9,692 bases of DNA from an uncultured Clostridia bacterium (GTDB taxonomy: Bacteria; Bacillota; Clostridia; Lachnospirales; Lachnospiraceae), in assembly GCA_947088195.1 (NCBI GenBank), contig CAMUFS010000096.1, positions 1 through 9,692 of the forward strand, in the 5' to 3' direction. Every line of letters begins with the position of its first letter. Within the stretch, counting starts at the first letter, position 1. Below are positions 1 through 5,642 of this stretch, piece by piece. The notes under the pieces are model-generated. The model saw only the letters and a program-made list of their open reading frames with translations, searched no databases and had not been told where the DNA came from. The translations under genes were made by a program, and so were the position numbers.

Positions 1-139
1 ATTGAAAAACGTCGGCGCATAATGAGCTTGCGAATTATGCGGTATGCTTCAGCGATGTCTCTCACGAGCTTAGTGTCCGTTACGTTTTTCACTAAGCGAG
101 AGCGCGGTGATGGAGGATTATAGGCAGTTCTCTGAGCGG
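1..139. repeat. Inverted-repeat element, copy 1 (left arm outside the window)
   Basis: This stretch matches the core of the complete copy at 3374-3514. Shared blocks are ATTGAAAAACGTCGGCGC at 1-18, then CTCACGAGCTTAG at 61-73, and from 82 onward ACGTTTTTCACTAAGCG, then GAGCGCGGTGA and GGAGGA (112-117). An inner inverted pair, TGAAAAACGT (3-12) and ACGTTTTTCA (82-91), is present in both copies. This copy carries 30 extra bases in the core, including a small hairpin at 17-40. The right arm (118-139) has the same length as in copy 2 but only about half the bases agree. The left arm would lie left of base 1, so it cannot be seen whether the arms pair here. Function is unknown; a non-autonomous mobile unit or structured RNA are the main options. 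Confidence 0.8.
17..40. repeat. Small hairpin inside element copy 1
   Basis: GCATAAT (17-23) and ATTATGC (34-40) are perfect inverted complements around a 10-nt loop. The hairpin lies in the 30-nt segment that copy 2 lacks, so it is a variable part of the element. Confidence 0.5.
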
Positions 140-173
140 CCCCTTCTCGAACATGTTCCATAAATTCATAAAC

Positions 174-216
174 AAAAAAGACAAGCAAAAAGCAATCACT
201 TCTTACTTGTCTTTTT
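174..216 (-). terminator. Intrinsic terminator downstream of groEL
   Basis: AAAAAGACAAG (175-185) pairs perfectly with CTTGTCTTTTT (206-216) around a 20-nt loop. Read on the minus strand, the stem ends in a run of six U (174-179), which fits a Rho-independent terminator for the groESL transcript about 90 nt past the groEL stop. The A/T tracts on both sides mean it could also stop plus-strand transcription entering from the left. It separates the gro transcript from element copy 1. Confidence 0.7.
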
Positions 217-240
217 CTGCACTCTCTATAACAATTATCC

Positions 241-286
241 CAGAATATATTTATTGATTAATGTTGTTTTATAAATAGCTATTCTG
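241..286 (-). other. AU-rich hairpin in the groEL 3' untranslated region
   Basis: CAGAATA plus TATTTAT (241-254) can pair with ATAAATA (271-277) and TATTCTG (280-286). This gives 14 base pairs interrupted by a 2-nt bulge (278-279), with a 16-nt loop. It lies between the groEL stop and the terminator at 174-216 and has no U-tract of its own. It could protect the transcript 3' end, or it could be chance in AT-rich sequence. Confidence 0.4.
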
Positions 287-306
287 TCCAATCGGTTATG
301 AGGAAA

Positions 307-1926
307 TTACATCATTCCCATTCCGCCGCCCTGAGGCATAGCTGGAGTTTCTTCTTTAATATTTGCTACCACTGCTTCTGTTGTCAACAAAGTGGATGCT
401 ACGCTGGTTGCATTCTGCAGTGCACTTCTTGTCACCTTAGCTGGATCAAGGATACCTGTCTCTACCATATCCACATAATCCTCTTTCAAGACATCGAATC
501 CAATTCCCGGCTCTTTCTCACGAACTTTATTGATAATGACAGCTCCCTCCAGACCTGCATTCTCAGCGATAGTAGCCAAAGGAGCCTCCAATGCCTTTAA
601 GATAATATTGGCACCTGTCTTCTCATCGCCCTCTAAGCCTGTAGTCATCTCTGCTACCTTCTTTGCTGCATGGATATATGCAGAACCGCCGCCTGCGATA
701 ATACCCTCTTCTACGGCTGCTCTTGTCGCTGCCAAAGCGTCCTCCATGCGAAGCTTATTCTCCTTCATCTCTGTCTCTGTTGCAGCACCTACGCGAATAA
801 CAGCCACACCACCTGCTAACTTCGCCAGTCTTTCCTGTAATTTCTCTTTATCAAAATCAGAAGTTGTCTCTTCAATCTGAGCACGGATCTGAGATACTCT
901 AGCAGCGATCTCTTCCTTATCACCCTCGCCGTCCACAATAATCGTGTTCTCTTTCTCCACTCTTACAGATTTTGCACGACCCAGCATATCCATTGTTGTC
1001 TCTTTCAGATCAAGGCCAAGCTCCTCAGAAATAACCTGACCACCTGTCAAGATTGCAATGTCTTTTAACATTTCCTTTCTTCTGTCGCCATAACCCGGAG
1101 CTTTTACAGCTACTACTGAAAAAGTTCCTCTTAATTTATTTACAATCAATGTAGTAAGTGCTTCGCCCTCTACATCCTCAGCGATAATAAGAAGTCTAGA
1201 ACCAGACTGTACAATCTGCTCCAAAACAGGAAGAATCTCTTGAATATTAGAAATCTTCTTGTCTGTAATTAAAATATAGGGATCTTCCAGATTTGCTACC
1301 ATCTTGTCCATATCAGTAGCCATGTAAGCGGAGATATAACCTCTGTCAAACTGCATACCTTCTACTAAATCAAGCTCTGTCTTCATGGTCTTGGATTCCT
1401 CGATGGTAATAACACCATCATTGGAAACCTTCTCCATAGCGTCTGCAACCAGATTTCCAACTTCCTCGTCACCAGAAGAAACGGCTGCCACTCTAGCGAT
1501 CTGATTCTTTCCATTTACCTTGCTGCTCATAGATGCAATCGCTTCTACTGCGGCATCTGTAGCCTTCTTCATGCCTTTTCTCAAAATAATAGGATTTGCG
1601 CCTGCTGCCAGATTCTTAATTCCTTCATGAATCATAGCCTGAGCGAGCACAGTAGCGGTTGTGGTTCCATCACCTGCCACATCATTGGTCTTTGTCGCTA
1701 CTTCCTTGACAAGCTGTGCACCCATATTCTCAAATGCATCTTCAAGCTCAATCTCCTTTGCGATGGTGACACCATCGTTTGTGATAAGTGGTGCACCAAA
1801 AGACTTATCAAGAACCACATTTCTTCCCTTCGGTCCCAGTGTCACTCTTGCTGTATTTGCTAATTTATCTACACCAGCCTCCAAAGCTGTTCTGGCATCC
1901 ACGCCATACTTGATTTCCTTTGCCAT
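307..1926 (-). CDS. groEL: Chaperonin GroEL (60 kDa, Hsp60)
   Basis: GroEL is the ATP-driven cytoplasmic double-ring chaperonin that folds proteins in a cavity capped by GroES. The 539-residue product begins MAKEIKYG, the usual group I chaperonin start. It shows GPKGRNVVLD near residues 31-40, the nucleotide-binding GDGTTT motif at 85-90, the family signature around AATETEMKE followed by RMEDALAAT with the catalytic aspartate, and the flexible Gly/Met-rich tail ending GGGMGMM. A longer reading from an ATG at 1935 is possible in frame, but that ATG directly abuts the ribosome binding site. AAGGAGG lies 9 nt before the ATG at 1926, so 1926 is preferred. It follows groES by 44 nt in one operon and is expected to be controlled by the CIRCE operator upstream of groES. 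Confidence 0.98.
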   Translation of the reverse strand: MAKEIKYGVDARTALEAGVDKLANTARVTLGPKGRNVVLDKSFGAPLITNDGVTIAKEIELEDAFENMGAQLVKEVATKTNDVAGDGTTTATVLAQAMIHEGIKNLAAGANPIILRKGMKKATDAAVEAIASMSSKVNGKNQIARVAAVSSGDEEVGNLVADAMEKVSNDGVITIEESKTMKTELDLVEGMQFDRGYISAYMATDMDKMVANLEDPYILITDKKISNIQEILPVLEQIVQSGSRLLIIAEDVEGEALTTLIVNKLRGTFSVVAVKAPGYGDRRKEMLKDIAILTGGQVISEELGLDLKETTMDMLGRAKSVRVEKENTIIVDGEGDKEEIAARVSQIRAQIEETTSDFDKEKLQERLAKLAGGVAVIRVGAATETEMKENKLRMEDALAATRAAVEEGIIAGGGSAYIHAAKKVAEMTTGLEGDEKTGANIILKALEAPLATIAENAGLEGAVIINKVREKEPGIGFDVLKEDYVDMVETGILDPAKVTRSALQNATSVASTLLTTEAVVANIKEETPAMPQGGGMGMM

Positions 1927-1970
1927 GATTGACATCCTCCTTAATTTTCGTCGATATTTCCTATTCTGTA

Positions 1971-2255
1971 TTATTCAACAACAGCCAGAATATCATTCTG
2001 TTTTACAATAATGTACTCTTCTTCCTCAATCTTAACCTCTGTTCCAGAATACTTGGAGAAAATAACCTGATCTCCAACCTTTACCTGCATGGTAACTTCT
2101 TTACCATCCACAACTCCGCCCGGACCTACTGCGATCACTTCTGCCTGCTGTGGCTTTTCCTTCGCCTGACCCGGCAACACAATGCCGGACTTTGTGGTTT
2201 CTTCTGCTACTAACTGCTTTAATACAACTCTGTCACCTAAAGGTACTAATTTCAT
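1971..2255 (-). CDS. groES: Co-chaperonin GroES (10 kDa, Hsp10)
   Basis: GroES forms the heptameric lid that closes the GroEL chamber during the ATP cycle. The 94-residue product has the normal length and N-terminus (MKLVPLGDRVVLKQ). A mobile loop lies at about residues 17-28 with the GroEL-contacting Ile-Val-Leu tripeptide at 25-27, followed by the VGPGG turn, the GDQVIFSKYSGTEV strand region and a C-terminal EYIIVKQNDILAVVE. The ATG at 2255 is preceded by AGGAGG with a 9-nt spacer. It is the first gene of the groES-groEL operon; CIRCE starts 23 nt upstream of its start codon and a promoter-like sequence lies behind that. Nothing unusual is seen. Confidence 0.98.
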   Translation of the reverse strand: MKLVPLGDRVVLKQLVAEETTKSGIVLPGQAKEKPQQAEVIAVGPGGVVDGKEVTMQVKVGDQVIFSKYSGTEVKIEEEEYIIVKQNDILAVVE

Positions 2256-2278
2256 CTCTATTTTCCTCCTTCATTTTA

Positions 2279-2305
2279 TTAGCACTCATTGTCATCGAGT
2301 GCTAA
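2279..2305 (-). promoter_or_regulatory. CIRCE operator (HrcA binding site)
   Basis: TTAGCACTC (2279-2287), a 9-nt spacer, then GAGTGCTAA (2297-2305): a perfect match to the CIRCE consensus TTAGCACTC-N9-GAGTGCTAA. HrcA represses class I heat-shock genes through this site. It lies between the predicted transcription start and the groES ribosome binding site, so HrcA binding would block the promoter-proximal region. No hrcA gene lies in this window. Confidence 0.98.
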
Positions 2306-2316
2306 CCGATAGTTAT

Positions 2317-2345
2317 ATATTAGTGACTAATGCCCTTTTATGCAA
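2317..2345 (-). promoter_or_regulatory. Sigma-A-type promoter for groESL
   Basis: On the minus strand, TTGCAT (2340-2345) and TAATAT (2317-2322) are separated by exactly 17 nt, close to the housekeeping consensus TTGACA-17-TATAAT. Transcription would start near 2310, placing CIRCE at roughly +5 to +31. This is the typical arrangement for a CIRCE-controlled operon. Confidence 0.75.
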
Positions 2346-2450
2346 GTTTCCATTTTTATATATTTTGGCCATTATCTCTAATTTTCTTTTATTTTCTTAC
2401 TTATTCTTTATTTATCTCGTTTTCTTCCATTTTTGATATTTTATACTTTT

Positions 2451-2732
2451 TTAATATACTTCACTCCAGAGGTCTCCTCCCGGCATGGGACAGCCCTGGC
2501 TCCGCTTTCTCGCCCTCGCTAACACAAAGCACCCGCAATACTTACAAGTCAAGCCATTTACAAGCGCCTTACATTCACTGCACACAGCCAAACGTTTTTC
2601 ATAGGCAGAGTCATCAATCTGCTGCTCCTTTGGTATATTTTTCACATAAGAAGCTATCGCTTCATACATCTGGTTCTGCTGCATATGAACAGGAATCTGG
2701 CAAAGGCAAATTGGCATCTTGTCATCCATCAT
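2451..2732 (-). CDS. Small cysteine-rich protein, DUF6171-like
   Basis: Biochemical role unknown. The 93-residue protein has a C-x2-C-x8-C-x2-C pattern (residues 51, 54, 63, 66), extra cysteines at 68 and 81, and two near the N-terminus (9 and 11). The segment CSECKALVNG...CKYCGCFV then RAR and GCP resembles the DUF6171 family of Clostridia, and a zinc-ribbon fold is a fair inference. No membrane segment or signal peptide is seen. Reading can start at a TTG at 2750, but AAGGA just before the paired ATGs at 2732 and 2729 favours one of those; 2729 has the better spacing (5 nt). It lies 146 nt upstream of the groESL promoter region with no clear terminator between, so some read-through into groES is possible. 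Its own promoter is not convincing. Confidence 0.75.
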   Translation of the reverse strand: MMDDKMPICLCQIPVHMQQNQMYEAIASYVKNIPKEQQIDDSAYEKRLAVCSECKALVNGLTCKYCGCFVLARARKRSQGCPMPGGDLWSEVY

Positions 2733-2860
2733 TATCCTTCCCTCAAACAATCAGATTAATCACATGATAACACAAAATTTACAACACTAGAACAAAGTTT
2801 CTCACACACAAACCACAAAAAATGCTTTTCTTTTTTCCAAAAGCGTATTACAATAAGATA

Positions 2861-2880
2861 TATTGGAAATATTTCCTATA
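2861..2880. promoter_or_regulatory. Palindromic operator-like sequence upstream of the small membrane protein gene
   Basis: GGAAATATTTCC (2865-2876) is a perfect 12-bp palindrome. With one mismatched pair it extends to 2861-2880. It sits about 85 nt upstream of the ATG at 2963 and just ahead of a TACAAT -10-like sequence at 2892-2897, a plausible place for a regulator. No clear -35 box partners that -10, and the binding protein is unknown. Confidence 0.35.
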
Positions 2881-2895
2881 AAGAAATTTGTTACA

Positions 2896-2923
2896 ATCCA
2901 GCCACATAAACTGTAAGCTGGAT
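2896..2923 (+). other. Leader hairpin ahead of the small membrane protein gene
   Basis: ATCCAGC (2896-2902) pairs with GCTGGAT (2917-2923) around a 14-nt loop, ending 24 nt before the ribosome binding site. Imperfect direct repeats flank it (AGAAATTT at 2882-2889 and 2932-2939, each followed by TACAA after two differing bases). It could be a transcript 5' stem or part of a regulatory site. It matches no riboswitch I recognise. Confidence 0.4.
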
Positions 2924-2962
2924 CATGCAGCAGAAATTTCCTACAAGAAAGGAGTTGCTTTC

Positions 2963-3235
2963 ATGTCAAAAAAACACTTTGGAAAATTCCTCACAGTCAC
3001 AGTGATCGCAGGTGCTGCTGTGGCAGGCTGTATCGCTTATTTTACCAAATACAGAGATTTCCGCAAATCCCTTGATGAGGATTTCAATGACTTTGAGGAT
3101 GAAGCCAGTGAGAATGACAAGACAGAGAAGCCAGAGCCTGTCCCCATTAAGCGGGAGTATGTCTCTATCCCTCTGGACACGCCAGAAGAAGCGGAATCAC
3201 CTGATTTATCTGAAGATACTGAACCAGAGCAGTAA
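2963..3235 (+). CDS. Small membrane-anchored or lipoprotein-like acidic protein
   Basis: I do not recognise a family. The 90-residue product starts MSKKHFGKFL, has one hydrophobic stretch at about residues 9-27, then a short basic patch (KYRDFRK), then a strongly acidic, low-complexity tail rich in Asp, Glu, Pro and Ser. VAGC at 20-23 fits a lipobox, so it could be a lipoprotein with lipidated Cys23. The hydrophobic run continues past the cysteine (IAYF), so an uncleaved N-terminal anchor as in YtxH-like small proteins is equally possible. An upstream in-frame ATG at 2888 would add 25 residues. AAAGGAG at 2948-2954 with an 8-nt spacer clearly favours 2963. It is the only plus-strand gene here, is followed by a terminator, and appears monocistronic. 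Confidence 0.75.
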   Translation: MSKKHFGKFLTVTVIAGAAVAGCIAYFTKYRDFRKSLDEDFNDFEDEASENDKTEKPEPVPIKREYVSIPLDTPEEAESPDLSEDTEPEQ

Positions 3236-3254
3236 GAATACTACGATCCATGCA

Positions 3255-3290
3255 GGGAGATGGGGGACTTGCCTATCTCCCTTTTCACTT
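3255..3290 (+). terminator. Intrinsic terminator of the small membrane protein gene
   Basis: GGGAGATGGG (3255-3264) pairs with CCTATCTCCC (3272-3281), one pair being a G-U wobble, around a 7-nt loop. TTTTCACTTT follows. This GC-rich stem plus T-tract sits 20 nt after the stop codon and is a standard Rho-independent terminator. Confidence 0.85.
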
Positions 3291-3371
3291 TCTCAATACT
3301 ATAAAAAATGTGCAAAAACACAAAAATATATACATATATCAAATAACAATATATCTAGCATATAGAAAAAA
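3291..3371. other. AT-rich spacer between converging genes
   Basis: No open reading frame or strong structure is visible between the plus-strand terminator and the inverted-repeat element. The stretch is very AT-rich with short alternating TA tracts. Its right end supplies the six A residues (3366-3371) that read as a U-tract on the minus strand after the element. Confidence 0.6.
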
Positions 3372-3514
3372 CAGCAGAGCCATACCACTAATATCCTCAA
3401 GGAACCTATTGAAAAACGTCGGCGCTTAGCGAGGTCCCTCACGAGCTTAGCGTCCGCTACGTTTTTCACTAAGCGGGAGCGCGGTGACGGAGGATATTAG
3501 TGGTATGGCTCTGC
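3366..3514 (-). terminator. Giant hairpin likely ending the glnS operon transcript
   Basis: Read on the minus strand, the 25-bp arms of element copy 2 form a long stem starting 31 nt after the DUF6062 stop codon. The stem is followed by TG and then six U (3371 down to 3366). This has the parts of an intrinsic terminator, with the 91-nt core in place of a normal loop. No other terminator-like hairpin is seen after 3545. The long loop would slow folding, so efficiency is uncertain. Confidence 0.5.
3374..3514. repeat. Inverted-repeat element, copy 2 (complete, about 141 nt)
   Basis: The outer arms 3374-3398 and 3490-3514 are perfect 25-nt inverted complements (left arm begins GCAGAGCCATACC and ends CCTC). 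They enclose a 91-nt core. Inside, TGAAAAACGT (3410-3419) pairs with ACGTTTTTCA (3459-3468). CGCTTAG (3423-3429) recurs as a direct copy (CTTAGCG shared) and as the inverted CTAAGCG (3469-3475), so alternative folds are possible. The core matches 1-117 closely, but the outer arm differs from copy 1. No coding capacity and no clear flanking target duplication are seen. Candidate identities are a MITE-like element, a mobile unit inserted into a terminator palindrome, or a structured RNA. Confidence 0.85.
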
Positions 3515-3544
3515 GGACCTCTTTCAGCAATAACAGATCTATTC

Positions 3545-4264
3545 TTATCCTTCTTTCTCTATAATTCCATTTAATTTCGTCAGTGCCCTTGGCAAAGCAT
3601 CTTTTGAGTTCTTCCATGGAGCATCTTGATAGCGATAGTCAAATTTATTGATAAACCATTCTACATCATCACGAACACGGCACATATTAGTAAGATAGAT
3701 TTTATCTGTTATAGAAAGAAATTCTGTCAGATTGCTTCCTGATAATTCTTTTGGTGCCTCCTCAAGAAGAATCCGATAATGTTCATTACAAAAGCCCTTG
3801 CTGTTTTCATATGTCTTTTTAAATTCTGCATCTTGCTTCCAGAGATAGAATATTGTTGCAATATAGCGCTTAAAACTATTTTCTATTCTGTTGCACACAA
3901 AACAGGATTTTTCTAATTCTCTTAGATATGCTGATACGGGGTCCTGTGTTGGCTTTTTAAATAAACCCTTTGGCTTCTCCCTCTGCCTTTCTGCCTTCTC
4001 GACATCCTTGATAATCTTGTCCATATGTGTTTTCACTACTAGGGCAAGCCCCAATTTATTATTTTGATCAGAAATCTGTTTCATATGGCGCTGACAAAAG
4101 CCCATTCGATTGGTCTCCATGCGAATATCATCTTCCATATAGCTAGGACCCATTGTGTATTCCACTGCATTTTGCTCCAATTCTTCTCTCATAGCGCAGA
4201 TAGGACATTCGCAACCTGTCTGAAATGCATCGTTCACTGGTATTGTATACAGCTCTTCTTTCAT
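3545..4264 (-). CDS. DUF6062 family protein, cysteine/histidine-rich
   Basis: Function unknown. The 239-residue protein matches my memory of the DUF6062 family (opening MKEELYTIPVNDAF, then CPIC and MGPSYMEDDIR). It carries two similar putative metal sites. In the numbering from this start these are Cys18, Cys20 and Cys23 (CECPIC) with Cys57 and His60 (FCQRH), and Cys121 and Cys124 (CFVC) with Cys159 and His162 (FCNEH). The repeated pattern CxxC...FCxxH suggests an internal duplication and zinc binding; this is inference. No signal peptide or membrane span is seen. An ATG at 4270 is possible, but AAGGAGG lies 7 nt before the ATG at 4264. That ATG overlaps the upstream stop as ATGA, which points to translational coupling with the regulator gene. 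It is the last gene of the glnS operon. Confidence 0.85.
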   Translation of the reverse strand: MKEELYTIPVNDAFQTGCECPICAMREELEQNAVEYTMGPSYMEDDIRMETNRMGFCQRHMKQISDQNNKLGLALVVKTHMDKIIKDVEKAERQREKPKGLFKKPTQDPVSAYLRELEKSCFVCNRIENSFKRYIATIFYLWKQDAEFKKTYENSKGFCNEHYRILLEEAPKELSGSNLTEFLSITDKIYLTNMCRVRDDVEWFINKFDYRYQDAPWKNSKDALPRALTKLNGIIEKEG

Positions 4265-5638
4265 CCCCATGCCTCCTTTAAGCGTGCTGCTCCCTTTTTT
4301 ATCTCTTCCTCTGTCATATTGGCGTAACCGAGAACCACCGTTCTGTGCTGTCTCTCGGTATCTGTAATATAGTAGTCAGACAATCCATACACCCGCACCC
4401 CCTGCTTTGCAGCCAGATCTATGAGCTCTCTCTCCTCTCTGGCTCCGGTAAGCAAAAGATGAAGTCCTGCATTTTCGCCAGAGATAGAAAAATCACCAAG
4501 ATCCTTTAGCTCATTCATCAGTACATCATGTTTATTTTTATAGATGGTCCTCATGCGGTTTAAATGTCTCTCAAAGTATCCTCCACGAATAAAGCTTTCC
4601 ATCACTGTCTGATCTATACGAGACACGGTGGAGGAATAATAATTGTAGCTCTCATACCGCTTAAGCAAAGAGTGTGGCAGCACCATATAGCTAATGCGGA
4701 TTGCTGGGGCTACGGACTTGGAAAATGTTCCAATGTAGATAACACAATCCTTTCTGTCCACTCCCTGAAGTGATGGGATTGGCATTCCTTTATATCGAAA
4801 TTCACTGTCATAATCATCTTCTATAATATAGCGCTCTCCCTTCGACGCCCACGCCAAAAGCTCCATGCGCCTTTTAATTGGCATTACAATTCCAAGAGGA
4901 TATTGGTGGGAGGGCATTACATAGCTTAACATTGCACCACTTTTCTCAAGGGCTTCTATCTCCATGCCCCCCTCATCCATTGGCACAGGCACAACCGTAT
5001 GCCCCAGCCCGCAAAAAATGCGGTAAGCCTGTCTATAAGTTTTCCATCGCAATCTGACAGCCAGACGGCAGAAGCTGACTCAATCGCATCAGGAGATATT
5101 CATTTCCCGCACCAATCACCATCTGTTCTGGTATACAGTTCACACCTCTCGCCTGATGTAGATATTGGCAGATAATGCTTCTCAGCGAATAATCTCCTTT
5201 GGGATCTCCCATCTCAAAAATCTCACATTTATCATCCATCAAAGTATTCTTTGTAAGCCTTCGCCAAACATTATAAGGAAAGCTTCTCAGATCGATTCCT
5301 CTTGGGGAAAAATCATAAGCATATTTTGATTTTATATTCCTTTGTTTTTGTTCCGGCTCCGGCTGTTGCTTTGGAGATACAAAAAGCTCCTCAATCTGTG
5401 CCACATAATATCCCTTGCATGGAATAGATTCCAGATAGCCCTCTGCCACAAGCTGGGCATATGCCATATCTACGGTGCTTCTGCTTATCTGCATATGTCT
5501 TGCAAGTGCTCTTGTCGAAGGAAGCCTGCCGTGAAAGGGCAGGCTTCCATTGCGGATCTCCTCTTTGATATAACGATAAATTTGTTCATACACAGGCTCT
5601 CTGGAACCACTGTCCAGAGGAATTATCAGATCATTCAT
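4261..5638 (-). pseudogene. MocR/PdxR-type regulator (GntR HTH plus aminotransferase domain), frameshifted
   Basis: MocR proteins are transcription regulators with an N-terminal GntR winged helix and a PLP-binding aminotransferase-like domain; PdxR is the vitamin B6 branch. The first part (5638 to 5033, 201 residues from MNDLIIPL) has the helix-turn-helix at about residues 15-75 (PVYEQIYRYIKEEI...LPSTRALARHM) and runs to GCQIAMEN, then hits TAG. The second part, in another frame from about 5040 to 4261, resumes at TYRQAYRIF. It holds IIEDDYDSEFRY and GTFSKSVAPAIR with the PLP lysine, and ends normally. The family would read ENP-TY here, so about 5 nt are missing. Repaired, the protein would be about 460 residues, the usual length. 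The second part has no ribosome binding site. The start lies 4 nt after the DUF2225 stop with a weak ribosome site. It could be an assembly error. Confidence 0.88.
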
Positions 5639-5642
5639 ATAA

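Noticed and set aside
149..158. GAACATGTTC palindrome, possible LexA/SOS box
   Set aside because: The Firmicutes LexA box needs GAAC and GTTC separated by 4 nt; here the gap is 2 nt and no suitable gene start is nearby.
298..600. Plus-strand reading frames across groEL, glnS and other genes
   Set aside because: They lie antisense to well-recognised proteins, lack ribosome binding sites and encode low-complexity or cysteine-rich translations typical of shadow frames.
2592..2601. Third ACGTTTTTCA, identical to the element's inner arm
   Set aside because: It lies inside the DUF6171-like coding region with no other element sequence around it, so a chance 10-mer is more likely.
2815..2844. GCTTTT...AAAAGC hairpin followed by a U-run on the minus strand
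   Set aside because: The stem is 6 bp with only two G-C pairs, and no minus-strand gene lies upstream that would end there.
1..3514. CRISPR array or IS ends formed by the two repeats
   Set aside because: There are only two copies 3.4 kb apart with whole genes between, no short regular repeat-spacer pattern and no transposase gene.
4261..5052. Free-standing aminotransferase as a separate gene
   Set aside because: It lacks a ribosome binding site and the aminotransferase N-terminal part; it continues the upstream regulator fragment in a shifted frame.
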